A program made the translations under genes and the position numbers. From Tipula vernalis (Eukaryota > Arthropoda > Insecta > Diptera > Tipulidae), in contig OY282559.1 in assembly GCA_958295665.1 (NCBI GenBank), positions 259,042,245-259,106,244 of the forward strand: 64,000 nucleotides of DNA. The letters run 5' to 3'. Within the stretch, counting starts at the first letter, position 1, and each line of letters begins with the position of its first letter. Below, in pieces: positions 48,191 through 60,181 of the stretch. Below the pieces are notes generated by a model, which worked only from the letters and a program-made list of their open reading frames with translations, was not told where the DNA came from and made no database searches.

Positions 48191-49017
48191 TGTTCCAAAG
48201 CAACACAACGCAATACTGACCATCATCACAAAACTATTTAATTTGAATTAAAACAATTTCATTTCATTTACAATTAGTAATTAATTAATTTTATTGTATA
48301 TCTTAAATTTCTTTTTGGAACACTAACACATTTATATTATAAGTTAAATTGTTGTATTTGTTGATATCAGCTGTTCCAAATTAGCTAAAATAGAAAAGAC
48401 CATTAATAGTATTTAAGTTAAGTTAATTTATAAATTATACACCTTTTTTACATCTTTAATTATCTCAAATCAATAGTTCCATGAATTTGCACTATCCTTT
48501 ATTTAATTTTCAGAGTAATTATTATATTATTTGACCACTTTATTTTCACTGCATTTTGAAATCAAAACTTTATTAGCTGTCAAAATAGCTACATATATAC
48601 AAATATGTAACAATTATGTAATAGATTATTAAGATGAATTTATAATTATTGTTAAGGTATATTACCAATTTATAATTTGAAATATGTAATAACTTTAAAG
48701 TCCGCGCTATAATTTGTCGGTAAATAATTTTATGTACATCAAGAGATATTATAGCATAGTTTTTGACAAACTAAAATTCAGCAAGTCATTCGCTCTCTTT
48801 TTCATCATCCGTGGAAGCGACAACATCGATCTTATATAATTAAATATATAAATAAAAATTTGTTAAACCAAGAGGTGAAAATCGTATTTTCTTTAATTCG
48901 CCAAATCTACTGGATATTTATCTGCCGTATTACACTTCCTACCTTAATTATTGCCGATTTGGAATTCTGCGGTACGATATTGTACAACCAAAAATTAGGC
49001 TGCATTGATATAAAACA
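48191..49017 (+). repeat. 5' LTR of the BEL element, 827 bp
   Basis: It starts TGTTCCAAAGCAACACAACG and ends TGATATAAAACA, with the TG...CA ends of retroelement LTRs. The word TGTTCCAAA appears again within it and once inverted. Confidence 0.95.
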
Positions 49018-49034
49018 TGGTCCTTCGAGCCGGA
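49018..49034 (+). promoter_or_regulatory. Primer binding site, tRNA-Tyr
   Basis: TGGTCCTTCGAGCCGGA, starting on the base after the LTR, is the complement of the 3' end of insect tyrosine tRNA over 17 bases. Confidence 0.9.
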
Positions 49035-49419
49035 TGCAACGAGTACAGGATATCGAATTAGCATTTTCTTCTCTTCAGTTATTAAATTCATTCTGAACGA
49101 GCGAGTAATTTTCTTCATATTCCGGAACACGCTTTCATCTTAACATCAGTTATTACTTCAACAACCTAAATAAACCGTAAGTTTATCAAAATATAAGAAC
49201 TATAAGTGATATCATAAGTGAACAGTTAGTTATAAATTAGTGAATAATTATTGAGAGTGAACATTTAACTCATCATTACTACATATATGTAGTGGTTTAC
49301 AATTTGTTCGGAAAGTGATTCAAAGAACTACGCCATTTTATTTAAAAATTATATAGTCTTACACTAAATTCACTTCAATTAAAATTCCGTTACTTTTCTG
49401 ATTAAATTCGAGTGATAAA

Positions 49420-52400
49420 ATGACCTCGCCTGCATTGATACAAAAACGTGGTCGAGTCTTAGGCTCCTTAACTAAAATGGCTACATTTGTTGAGAATATC
49501 GATAATGAAACATTATTGGAAGAGATTGAAACTAGGCTTCGCAAATTAGATTCATTGTGGGGAGAATTTTCTGATATAGAAGACGAATTGCTGTTATTGC
49601 CACAACAGACTTCAAAATCTGAAGAATTTGAGTCAAAATTCTTCAATATCAAAGCAATCTTCACACGCGAAATAAATAAGCGAAACCCAACTACAATCAA
49701 TAATACAATCAATGATGATTTGAACGCAACAATCAATAATATATATTCTCAACAAAGAGCTTATTTTGAGTCATTACAAGATAGATCAACAACCCAAGAT
49801 AAATCACTGAAATTGCCAAGAATTAACATTCCGCCTTTCAGCGGTGAATACACTCAATGGCCAGCTTTCAAGGATTTATATGAAGCTACAGTACACAAAA
49901 ACGAGTCCATATCACGTGTGCACAAATTTCAATTACTGAAAGGCCTACTACAAGGAAGTGCAGCGAAAGTGATAACACATGTCTTGATTACTGATGATAA
50001 TTACGACGAAGTATGGGATAAATTGCAAAAACGGTATGATAACAAGCGATCTATTGTTAGCACGATAATTCAAACATTTCTAGATCAGCCCAAAATCCAA
50101 CATACGTCATTCAGCCAACTGAGAACATTAGCTGAAACATCAGACGAATTACTGAGGGGACTGAAAGCAGCAGGTCCAGATTGTGAGTCTCGTGATCCAT
50201 GGCTCTTGCATCTGTTGGCTAATAAATTGGACGACGCAACAAAACAACAATGGGCATTACATTCAGTCACTTTAGAACCACCAAATGTCAATGATTTTTT
50301 TAATTTCCTACATCGAAGGTGCGATGCTTTAGAAAGTTTCAATGTAAACGTTAAATCATCCAAACATTTGCCGAGAGTATCATATGCCGCTACCACAAAA
50401 CCCGAATGCTTATGCTGCCACAAGTCTCATCCATTACATAAGTGTTATAAATTCCAAGGATTTGACAGAGAGCACCGTAGAAATTTCGTTGACAACCATA
50501 ATTTATGCATTAATTGTTTAAACGAGGGACATTCACCAGACAACTGTCCATCACAAAATACATGCTTTAGGTGCAAATCAAAGCATCACACGCTTTTACA
50601 TGTATTCAACAACACCGACGAAACAAGACAACTAAATTCTAACACAGTCAACACTTCTAATCATTCAGATTCTACAGAAACCATTGAATCAGGAAACTCT
50701 CCTAAGAACGTGTTGTCGACAACAAAAGTTACGGTTAGCGATAGCAGACAAACTGTTTTACCGACCGTTGTGATGACCACGACGGACATACATGGCAAGA
50801 TACATAACATCCGTGCTCTCCTGGATTCAGGTTCTGAATGTACCTTCATTACCGCAGATCTTACAAAAAAATTAGGATTGAAGCGGAGTCATGCGTGCTT
50901 TTCAGTAAATGGTTTATCTGCTATTTCGGCAGGTCAAACAAAGGGGAAAATCAATATAAAACTTTCCTCGAGGTACCATTCTCAAAACTTTGTTATAGTT
51001 GACGCTCTGATTCTGAACAATTTAACAACTTATCTTCCGCCTCGAGCAATATTGCTAAACACGCATGATACGGAAAAATTTGATGAATATCGTCTTGCTG
51101 ACCCTGAGTTTTATAATCCAAAGCCAATTGAAATGATACTAGGCATTGACATATTCTACGATATTGTGAAAGAAAAACGGATTCTATTCAAGCCAAACCT
51201 TCATTTGTTAGACAGCATATTTGGTTGGGTCGTTGCAGGAATTGTAGATAAACAATGTAATATCGAGCTTCAGTGTCACACAATACGTATAAGCTCTGAA
51301 GACATACACCAACTATTGCAACGGTTTTGGGAAGTACAGGAAAATTCATTTGAATTGCCTGTCAAAGATGATGCTTGTGAGGAACATTTTTTGAAAACCC
51401 ACAAATTCGTTAATGGTCGATATGAAGTAGAATTACCATTTAAAGACAATTGTGAATATGCAGGAAGTACTTTAAAACAAGCAAGGTCTAGAATGATGTC
51501 AATGGAGAGGAAGTTTTACAAAGATCCAGAGCTTAAAACCGAATATGTAAAATTCATGCGCGAATATGAAGCTTTAGGACATATGGAATGTATCTCTGAT
51601 CGTGAGATCTTGGGCGAAGACAAATCAATTCACTACCTACCACATCATGCCGTAATTAAACCAAGCAGCACTACCAGTAAATTACGCGTCGTATTTGATG
51701 GCTCATGTAAATCTAACACAGGTCTATCTTTAAATGATATCCTACGAACAGGACCAACCATCCAAGATGATCTATTCTCCATTTTATCCAGATTCCGCAA
51801 GCATAAAATAGCGTTCATTTCCGATATTGAGAAGATGTATCGCCAGATTAGAATTAATCCAAAACATCACAATTATCAACGGATAGTTTGGCGGGAAAAT
51901 CCTTTACGGCCGATGCAACATTTCCAGTTAAAAACTGTTACTTACGGTTTGACGTGTTCAGCATTTCTCGCAATTAGATCATTACATCAAACAGCCATAG
52001 ATAATAAAGAAATTACCCCAATGTTATTAAATATTATTAAATCTGATTTTTATGTAGATGACCTATTGACTGGATGTGATTCGATAAATGAGGCTGTCGC
52101 AATATATAACGATATATCAAAAACATTATCGAACGGTGGGTTTTCATTACGAAAGTGGAGTTCAAACGATCAGGAATTTCTAAGCAACATACCAATAGAA
52201 AATCGAGGCAAAGATGCCATTTCAATCGAAGACCCGGAATCATACATTAAAACGCTGGGAATTTGCTGGTTGACAAAGGAGGACAACTTTGCATTCAATG
52301 TACCAGATTTGAACTCTCATCAAATCACGAAGCGAGGACTGTTATCGGAATGTGGGAAATTATTCGATCCCCTTGGTTGGTTGTCGCCAGTGACAATCAC

Positions 52401-54612
52401 ATTTAAAATTTTACTCCAATCCCTCTGGTTGACAAAATTAGAATGGGATGATCCGCTACCAGAAGAGATCAACCGCAATTGGTGTACCATCAGACATGAA
52501 TTGGCATGCCTTACAGCCATACGTATACCACGATCACTGCAGATGTGTGAGGGTCAAATAGTTCAATACCATGGATTTTGTGATGCCTCTGAAAAGGCGT
52601 ATTCTGCTGTCGTATATTCCAGAACTGTTCACTGCAATGGAAATACCTACATTCGTCTAATAGCTGCTAAGACAAAGGTTGCTCCATTGAAACAGCTTTC
52701 CATTCCTCGTTTGGAGCTATGCGGAGCAGTACTCCTGACTAAATTATTAATGAAGATAGCTGAAATTTTTAAAGCACCTGCGGAGACATTACACGCCTGG
52801 ACGGATTCTACAATTGTTTTAGCATGGCTGTCAGATGTACCGAGAAAATGGAACTGTTTTGTAGCAAATCGGACCAGTTTCATTATAGAAAGACTACCAA
52901 GTAATCATTGGCAACATATTTCAACAAATATAAATCCGGCTGATTGTGCTAGCCGCGGTTTATCACCCGAGGAATTACTTAAGCAACAGGCATGGTGGAA
53001 TGGACCCGAGTATTTGCAGAAACCAGAGACAGATTGGCCAAATCATAAATGCTTATCCATTGATTCCACCACCATAGAAAAAAGAAAAACAGTTTTATTG
53101 GCAACGAGCATTACTCCAGATCCATCATCACCTGTAAAACAAGTTATAGAGAAGTATTCTTCATATATGATGATAATTCGAGTTCTAGGCCATTGCATCA
53201 GATTTGCAGAAGTGTGCCGTAAGAATAAACTACCTTATATTACTAGCCATCATCTGATTAAAAGCGAAAATATTATCATGAAATGGGTACAAAATGAGGC
53301 TTTCTACGAAGATATTCACCAGCTTAAAACTCAACAGGTCATTAAAAGAAGCAGCAAACTAATATCACTATCCCCATTTATCGACGAAAATGGAATATTG
53401 CGTGTTGGCGGGCGATTACAGAATTCAACTTTGATGTATTCAATGAAACATCCAGTAATTCTTCCGAAAGAGCACGTATTGATCGACAAATTAGTTAGAC
53501 ATCTACACATCAAACACCTTCATCCAAATCCATCCGCATTGCTTTTCATAACAAGAAAATCATACTGGATACTTGGGGCTAAACAGGTAATAAAAAGAAT
53601 ATCTAATAGCTGCGTTCACTGTGTCAGGACTAGCCCAAGGTCATCCGAACAAATAATGGGAAATTTGCCGAGGTCCAGAGTAAATTTTGTACGACCATTT
53701 ACTAATGTTGGAGTTGATTACGCAGGTCCAATTATAATCAGTTCCAAAAGGGGCAGAGGATCCAAGAGACTCAAAGCATACATCTGTCTGTTTATCTGCA
53801 TGGCAACTAAGGCTATGCACATGGAACTTGTTGGAGATTTATCGACAGATGCCTTCATAGCGGCATTAAGACGATTCACGGGAAGAAGAGGACTACCAAT
53901 GGCCATTTACAGTGACAATGGTACAAACTTTGTCGGTGCCAGAAGAAAATTTGACGATTTCTTTGGGGCAATTACATCTAACAACCACAACGAGAAAGTT
54001 TCTGCATATCTGGGCACACACCAAATAGAATGGCACACTATACCACCATCAGCACCACACTTTGGCGGTTTATGGGAAGCTGGGGTTAAATCCGTCAAAA
54101 CTCATATTCGGCGAGTTTTGGGCGAATCAGCACCAACAACTGAAGAATTACAAACACTTCTAGTCCAAATAGAAGCAATCGTGAATTCAAGACCGTTAAC
54201 ACCACTCAATGAAGACATCGATGACTTAAACATTTTGACACCTGGACATTTTTTGATTGGTTCTTCCTTATTAGAAGTACCGGATGCAGATACCACAGGC
54301 ATTACCGTAAAGTTAAGCGAAAGATGGGAGCTCCTACAAAATATGAGCAGAGGATTCTGGAAACGATGGCATTCAGAGTATCTCACAACATTGCAAAGAA
54401 GATCGAAATGGCAGCATCAACAACATAACTTCAAAGAAGGGGAGCTCGTATTGATTAAAGATGACAACTTATCACCTCTCGTATGGCCCAGAGGAAGAGT
54501 TATCAAGATTCATCCTGGCAAAGATGGATATGTAAGAGTGGTTTCGTTGAAGACAGGCAGTGGAGAATTAAAGCGTCCAATCACTAAATTATGTAAGTTG
54601 CCACTGGAATAG
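49420..54612 (+). CDS. BEL/Pao gag-pol polyprotein, 1730 aa, intact
   Basis: One frame encodes the capsid and all replication enzymes. Gag has an N-terminal coiled region and the DUF1759-type domain (about residues 130-300, with PPFSGEYTQWPAF). Cys/His knuckles lie at about 330-342, 363-376 and 380-392. The aspartic protease LDSGSE is at 468-473. The RT has catalytic YVDD at 878-881. BEL-type RNase H starts near 1050 (FCDASEKAYSAVVY). The integrase zinc region is at about 1360-1400, and its core has D near 1433, D near 1500 and E near 1553, then the DUF5641 C-terminal domain to the stop. Gag and pol share one frame with no stop between, usual in this family. The ATG at 49420 was chosen as the first of the frame, about 400 bp after the LTR. 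The transcript would start in the LTR. Confidence 0.96.
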   Translation: MTSPALIQKRGRVLGSLTKMATFVENIDNETLLEEIETRLRKLDSLWGEFSDIEDELLLLPQQTSKSEEFESKFFNIKAIFTREINKRNPTTINNTINDDLNATINNIYSQQRAYFESLQDRSTTQDKSLKLPRINIPPFSGEYTQWPAFKDLYEATVHKNESISRVHKFQLLKGLLQGSAAKVITHVLITDDNYDEVWDKLQKRYDNKRSIVSTIIQTFLDQPKIQHTSFSQLRTLAETSDELLRGLKAAGPDCESRDPWLLHLLANKLDDATKQQWALHSVTLEPPNVNDFFNFLHRRCDALESFNVNVKSSKHLPRVSYAATTKPECLCCHKSHPLHKCYKFQGFDREHRRNFVDNHNLCINCLNEGHSPDNCPSQNTCFRCKSKHHTLLHVFNNTDETRQLNSNTVNTSNHSDSTETIESGNSPKNVLSTTKVTVSDSRQTVLPTVVMTTTDIHGKIHNIRALLDSGSECTFITADLTKKLGLKRSHACFSVNGLSAISAGQTKGKINIKLSSRYHSQNFVIVDALILNNLTTYLPPRAILLNTHDTEKFDEYRLADPEFYNPKPIEMILGIDIFYDIVKEKRILFKPNLHLLDSIFGWVVAGIVDKQCNIELQCHTIRISSEDIHQLLQRFWEVQENSFELPVKDDACEEHFLKTHKFVNGRYEVELPFKDNCEYAGSTLKQARSRMMSMERKFYKDPELKTEYVKFMREYEALGHMECISDREILGEDKSIHYLPHHAVIKPSSTTSKLRVVFDGSCKSNTGLSLNDILRTGPTIQDDLFSILSRFRKHKIAFISDIEKMYRQIRINPKHHNYQRIVWRENPLRPMQHFQLKTVTYGLTCSAFLAIRSLHQTAIDNKEITPMLLNIIKSDFYVDDLLTGCDSINEAVAIYNDISKTLSNGGFSLRKWSSNDQEFLSNIPIENRGKDAISIEDPESYIKTLGICWLTKEDNFAFNVPDLNSHQITKRGLLSECGKLFDPLGWLSPVTITFKILLQSLWLTKLEWDDPLPEEINRNWCTIRHELACLTAIRIPRSLQMCEGQIVQYHGFCDASEKAYSAVVYSRTVHCNGNTYIRLIAAKTKVAPLKQLSIPRLELCGAVLLTKLLMKIAEIFKAPAETLHAWTDSTIVLAWLSDVPRKWNCFVANRTSFIIERLPSNHWQHISTNINPADCASRGLSPEELLKQQAWWNGPEYLQKPETDWPNHKCLSIDSTTIEKRKTVLLATSITPDPSSPVKQVIEKYSSYMMIIRVLGHCIRFAEVCRKNKLPYITSHHLIKSENIIMKWVQNEAFYEDIHQLKTQQVIKRSSKLISLSPFIDENGILRVGGRLQNSTLMYSMKHPVILPKEHVLIDKLVRHLHIKHLHPNPSALLFITRKSYWILGAKQVIKRISNSCVHCVRTSPRSSEQIMGNLPRSRVNFVRPFTNVGVDYAGPIIISSKRGRGSKRLKAYICLFICMATKAMHMELVGDLSTDAFIAALRRFTGRRGLPMAIYSDNGTNFVGARRKFDDFFGAITSNNHNEKVSAYLGTHQIEWHTIPPSAPHFGGLWEAGVKSVKTHIRRVLGESAPTTEELQTLLVQIEAIVNSRPLTPLNEDIDDLNILTPGHFLIGSSLLEVPDADTTGITVKLSERWELLQNMSRGFWKRWHSEYLTTLQRRSKWQHQQHNFKEGELVLIKDDNLSPLVWPRGRVIKIHPGKDGYVRVVSLKTGSGELKRPITKLCKLPLE

Positions 54613-54631
54613 TTAAGCCACTAATTGCTTA

Positions 54632-54640
54632 ACCGGGGGA
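54632..54640 (+). promoter_or_regulatory. Polypurine tract of the BEL element
   Basis: A GGGGGA-rich tract (CCGGGGGAG) lies a few bases before the 3' LTR, 20-30 bp after the stop codon. Confidence 0.7.
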
Positions 54641-54643
54641 GTA

Positions 54644-55470
54644 TGTTCCAAAGCAACACAACGCAATACTGACCATCATCACAAAACTATTTAATTTGAA
54701 TTAAAACAATTTCATTTCATTTACAATTAGTAATTAATTAATTTTATTGTATATCTTAAATTTCTTTTTGGAACACTAACACATTTATATTATAAGTTAA
54801 ATTGTTGTATTTGTTGATATCAGCTGTTCCAAATTAGCTAAAATAGAAAAGACCATTAATAGTATTTAAGTTAAGTTAATTTATAAATTATACACCTTTT
54901 TTACATCTTTAATTATCTCAAATCAATAGTTCCATGAATTTGCACTATCCTTTATTTAATTTTCAGAGTAATTATTATATTATTTGACCACTTTATTTTC
55001 ACTGCATTTTGAAATCAAAACTTTATTAGCTGTCAAAATAGCTACATATATACAAATATGTAACAATTATGTAATAGATTATTAAGATGAATTTATAATT
55101 ATTGTTAAGGTATATTACCAATTTATAATTTGAAATATGTAATAACTTTAAAGTCCGCGCTATAATTTGTCGGTAAATAATTTTATGTACATCAAGAGAT
55201 ATTATAGCATAGTTTTTGACAAACTAAAATTCAGCAAGTCATTCGCTCTCTTTTTCATCATCCGTGGAAGCGACAACATCGATCTTATATAATTAAATAT
55301 ATAAATAAAAATTTGTTAAACCAAGAGGTGAAAATCGTATTTTCTTTAATTCGCCAAATCTACTGGATATTTATCTGCCGTATTACACTTCCTACCTTAA
55401 TTATTGCCGATTTGGAATTCTGCGGTACGATATTGTACAACCAAAAATTAGGCTGCATTGATATAAAACA
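54644..55470 (+). repeat. 3' LTR of the BEL element, 827 bp
   Basis: Identical by eye to 48191-49017 and the same length. It is followed by the CATAG duplication. Confidence 0.95.
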
Positions 55471-55475
55471 CATAG

Positions 55476-56284
55476 TTTGAAATTTTGTTTTGTTAGCTGA
55501 GAATGTGTTTAAAATTTATATTTATTATTAATAACAATAATTAAAAATATAGTTTAAAACGAGTTGTGAAAATGATCAATTTTATGTAGTGATAGTTTTT
55601 ATTTTTATTTGTCGCTATTTATTGAATAAAACAAATTTCACTTTGTTTCTTCCGCTCTATCCGCCATGGATTGGTTGAAGAAGTTAATTTTTGTAATGAT
55701 TTGTTGAATTGAATAAAAAAGAATCGCAAATATCGTTATTTATTTATAAATAAATATTAATATTTTTGAATAATTTCAGCTAAAATGTTGCTATGATAAT
55801 AATTTCTCTCGGTAAGCGCACACAAATTAACGTAAGACACAACAAATGTGAAATTTTTTTATCTTTTAAGTTTACTTTAAATAAATTAGAAAAACAAAAA
55901 CCGTTAACAGGTAATTTTAGCGATCCTGCATTTTAATTTGTTTATCATTTTTCTGTCTACTTTCGAACATTCGAACGCACTATTGTTAAATTTCATCATT
56001 TTTGTTAGCTTTTTTTGTATGGAAAGCTGTCGTTTGTCAAATGCACCACATTAGGAAGAGTTGTTTATTTTTAAATTACAGATATTTGCAGTAAACATCA
56101 TTCATTGACATTATAGTAAATGGCTTGGGGTGGGTCTGTATTATGCAATTCAGAAGATTATGGATGAATGTTTTATCAACCAAACACATTGAAGCTATAT
56201 ATTTGACGGGGTTTGCAAACCTCAGGTTCCAGGAATGCCGGAAATTTTTGTTTTTATATTTTGGACTCTATACGGAGGAACATA
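55476..56284. other. AT-rich spacer
   Basis: No gene seen. The 56125-56434 open stretches overlap the start of the Tc1-like element and have no domain. Confidence 0.45.
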
Positions 56285-56689
56285 CGCTGGGTGCGAAAAG
56301 TATTTGCTCAAACGATTTATGAATTTTTTTTTGCTAAACTACTTTTGCAAAACAAAAAACCTATGTTGTATGTTGTAACCTTAAACGAAATTCGATTGTT
56401 CTCGAAAAAAAAATGTTCCTTTGTTTTTGCCTAACGCGGGAAACCACCAATAGAGTAGGTATATAGAAAATTGTGTTTACTAATTACCGCGTTTTTAAAA
56501 GGATTATCTAAATAAATCGGACGTTTTTGTTGATTTTGGTATCGAATAATTTATTTTAAAATATATTCTGACTAGTAGTATAACTGCTAAATGTGGTAAA
56601 TTAATAAAATTTGTATAACTTATAGTTCTCCATTTATCAGGATTACAAAAATAGTCTGTTTTCTTATAAAAATACCGAAAACACGTGAA

Positions 56690-57527
56690 TTAACAATTTC
56701 AGAACGTGCAGAACGTACCACTGGAAGTGTGGAGTCTAAGCAACGAATAGGTCGGCCCAGATCCACAACAAAACAAGATAATAGTTGTATTAAAAAAATC
56801 AAACGAAATAGACGTTTTACGGGCACTAAAATACTTGCTAATGTAAACAAAACTCTTCCGAAACCATTAATAATGCCACCGTAGTAGATCGATTAAGGCA
56901 AGCTGGCCTTCGAGAGTGTGTGGCGGTCAAAAAACCATTGCTTAGAAGAGTAAATAAGCAAAAACGTTTACAATGGGCCAAGCAACATAGACAATAGTCA
57001 ATTCGGGACTGGAAAAGGAGACTTTGGTTTGATGAATCAACATTTGTTCTGTTTGGGTCCAACCGAAAAACGAAATGAATGATTGTCTGATAACATCGGT
57101 GAAACATGGGGGAAGTTCGGCAATAGTGTGGGGGGTGTTTTGGTGGCGATAATTTAGGTAATTTGATTCAAATTAATGGAAAAATGGACAAATTTTATTA
57201 TAAAGAAATTCTGCAAAATCACGCAATTCGGCCGTGGGTTCATTTTTCAACATGATAATGATCCCAAATACACGTCCAAACTATGTACGAGCTATTTAGA
57301 AGAACAGCATATGCGAAGAAAACTTAATTTCATGAAATGGCCACCACAATCTCCGGACCTTAACCCGATCGAATTATTGTGGGATTACCTTTGCCATGAA
57401 GTGAGAAAAACTTGTCCAATATCGTCCAAAAACTTGTTTGTCAAGCTGAAAAATGTTTGGAAAATATTGGAACAGAAACATTAGATAAACTAATAAATCG
57501 GATACCAAAACTCTGTTCGGCCATAAT
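56690..57527 (+). pseudogene. Tc1-like transposase (DD34E), broken and interrupted
   Basis: A GRPRSTT linker is near 56750, typical between the HTH and catalytic domains. The first aspartate lies in WFDESTFVLFG near 57027-57060. The second is in FQHDNDPKYTS near 57247-57278. The glutamate is in LNPIELLWDYL near 57361-57390. Frames change between these, with stops near 56883, 56997 and 57126. The last codons before the TTAA at 57527 appear to continue after 59982 (a short Lys-rich tail ending near 60010), so the piggyBac insertion fell close to the end of the gene. The N-terminal HTH is not readable. Confidence 0.82.
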
Positions 57528-57530
57528 TAA

Positions 57531-59978
57531 CCCGTTTTTTACGGCTGTTCCAATTTTGGACACACAAATTTCCATCTAACTTCAAACGATCGTGTATCCC
57601 TTATCTTACAGGAATGACATCTATATTACAGTATAACCATTTGAAAAGAATATACCATATGGATATGATTTATATTTTTGGGATTCCCCTTTTATGAAAT
57701 TTAGTGTCAGTGGAATTTAGTCCGCATGATGGTTTTTTTTAGTGCTCCGAAAAATTATAAAATAATCAATTAAATAAAATAATTATTTTATTAAATTTGT
57801 GGTTTAGTGAAACCTGAAAGCTACTCGAAAAGCATTTAGTTAAAAGTAAGTGGGAAAAGAGGTTTATTACCCCATATTTTAACCTGTGATTATTTTGTGT
57901 CCAAAAATGGAACAACCGTATAGTAACTAATTATTTTTTCTAGATGACAAAAAAATTTTACGCGTTGGCCGAAGCTGTGGCTGAAATGGAGAAATGGCAG
58001 GATGAAAATGAGGACGAACCCGAGTTGCCGGATATTGCTATTTTACCTCCTGCTGATTTTGGAGGAATAAGTGATGAAGAGTTTCTGGATGAGGATGTCC
58101 TGGACGTGAATAATCTAAACGAAGAATTTCCGCATAATATTGCAGGTACGATAGAAATAATTTTGGATGAGATAGTTTTAGATGCTGATGCTATTTGGGA
58201 CGAAGATGATTTAGCCCCATTGAGCCAACTATTACTCCGTAAAACTATACCCATATACAATAGTAAGTGGACTTTGCCTCAATCCCAAAAAATCGAATTT
58301 TTCAAAAAACCGAAAAATATTGAATTCGAGAGAACAGAACATTTAAAAAACCTGCTAGCTGAAAAATCACCAATTGAATTATTTCACGAGTTTTTTGATG
58401 AATCCGTATACAACTTGATACTACAACAAAGTAACATATATGCTAGCCAAAAGAATGTTAGCAACTTCAGCTTGACTCTTCCATATTTAAAACGCTTTTT
58501 GGGAATCCTATTATTTTCTGGACATCATCCTGTTCCTCAAGAACACCTATATTGGTCGGTATCTTTGGATTATGATTTTAAAATTATAAGAAATGCAATG
58601 TCTCGAAGTATGTTGTTTAAAATCAAATCAAACTTGCATTTAGCAGATAATAATAAAATTGATACTTCAGATAAATTTTACAAAGTGAGAACATATATGA
58701 GCATGATATTCAGTAACTGTTCAAAATTTGGAATTTTTGCGCATAATTTATCGATTGACGAATCAATGTGGCCATATCACGGGCGTCATAGCTGTAAAAT
58801 GTTCATTCGTGCTAAACCCATTAGATTTGGTTACAAGATTTGGTGCATGACCACGACAAATGGGTTTTTACATAAATTTTTTCCATATGGCGGTAAATCC
58901 GAAGCTTTCAATCCAGAAAGAGGACTAGGAGAAAATGTAGTACGTACTCTTTTGGAAATTGTCGAAAAGCCGGAGAACCATCGCGTATATTTTGATAATT
59001 TTTTCAGCTCGCATAAACTGATGGCGAGTTTGAACAATGATGGCTATTTTGCCACGGGCACTGTCCGCGATAACCGAACTGGAAAATGCCCATTGCTGGG
59101 TTTGAAAGAATTCAAAAAAAAGGAGAGAGGATTTTACCAAGGAGCTTTTGATGATTACAATCAATGTATTGGACTAAGATGGAACGATAATTCTGTTGTA
59201 ACATTTCTTTCAAACTGCGATACGATCGAACCCGTTGCCAATGCTAAAAGGTTTTCGCAGAAACAAAAACACTATTTTCAAATACCTTGCCCTGAAATTG
59301 TTAAAGCTTACAATAAAGGAATGGGTGGAGTCGATTTATTCGACAGATTTATTTCCCAATATCGCATCAAATGAAAGGGAAGAAATGGTGGTGGCCTTTA
59401 TTTGTGAATTGTTTAGATGCTGCAGTTTCCAATGCCTGGTGCTTACATAAGCTGGTGTCTGAAAAACCTATGCCGCTATTGGCATTTCGCCGAGAGGTGA
59501 TTTTGGCCTTGCTATCAACTTCAACAGATATCAACTAAAATTCTGAATTAATTGGACGTATGACGGGAACGTCATTAGATACAACTCTTAGACTATCGAA
59601 TCAGCGTCATGACATAATAAAGATAGCGAACAGTAAGCAAAAGCGCTGCCGGGTCTGCAAAAAGTACACTACGTTTAAATGTTCCCGATGCTCAAGTCAT
59701 GGTATTGACATTCCACTGCATTTGAAATGTTCCCCGCAGTTTCACAGCAAAAAATAATAAGCTGTATTTACATGAATTCTGAAATTATTTACTAATAAAA
59801 AAATAAAAAAAATAATAGTGTTCTTACTGTTGTTCCATTTATGGAACATTCCATATCTCCGAAAATAGCAGCCAGATTTGGATGAAATCTGGCAATTATG
59901 TTTAGTGAATCAAAATACGTTAGAGTTTTAAAAATCGTATAAATTGCTCCACTGATTTTATGGGCGGTATGAAACGGG
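57531..59978 (+). mobile_element. piggyBac transposon, 2448 bp, inserted at TTAA
   Basis: TTAA at 57527-57530 and again at 59979-59982 flank the element, the strict piggyBac target. The ends begin CCCGTTTTTTACGGC and, in reverse complement, CCCGTTTCATACCGCC, an imperfect 15-bp terminal repeat. A piggyBac transposase lies inside. Confidence 0.92.
57944..59755 (+). pseudogene. piggyBac transposase, one frameshift and one stop
   Basis: The frame from 57944 runs 476 residues to 59374. It has an acidic N-terminus, the DDE_Tnp_1_7 domain with SIDESMWPYHGRH (first aspartate, near residue 273), a YFDNFFSS segment (second aspartate, near 350) and GGVDLFDRFISQYR (near 465, third aspartate). A one-base shift in the AAA at about 59369 moves the frame, which continues with KKWWWPLFVN and then meets a TAA at about 59536. 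After it, a Cys-rich C-terminal finger (CRVCKKYT...CSRC) follows to 59755. These are the usual domains and length (about 600 aa). The damage is light: two lesions only. It would excise and reinsert the element at TTAA without a footprint. Confidence 0.9.
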
Positions 59979-60181
59979 TTAAAAGGAAAAGCGGTCAAAT
60001 TGATGAATCCGTAATTTTATAAATTTTTGATTTTCCAATTTTATTTTTTATTTTTAATTGTTATTAAATTGTTGACGAGATTGCAATAAATTTTAAACAG
60101 AATTGAATTATTTTGTAAATCTATTTTATTTTAACCATTTTGATAAAAAAAGGTTTGAGCAAATACTTTCCGCACCCAGTG

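Larger units (their letters stand above)
48191..55470 (+). mobile_element. Complete BEL/Pao retrotransposon, 7280 bp, likely young
   Basis: Two 827-bp LTRs with no visible difference, a 17-base tRNA-Tyr primer match, one uninterrupted gag-pol frame of 1730 codons, a purine tract and perfect CATAG target duplications. Everything needed for transposition except the host factors appears present. No envelope-like frame follows pol. Confidence 0.96.
56285..60181 (+). mobile_element. Tc1-like transposon, split by a piggyBac insertion
   Basis: The left terminal repeat at 56285-56314 (CGCTGGGTGCGAAAAGTATT...) matches in reverse complement 60152-60181 (...AATACTTTCCGCACCCAGTG) with few mismatches. 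TA flanks both ends (56283-56284, 60182-60183). Without the piggyBac element and one TTAA the length would be about 1.45 kb, normal for Tc1. Transposase coding before 57527 appears to resume after 59982. Confidence 0.88.
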
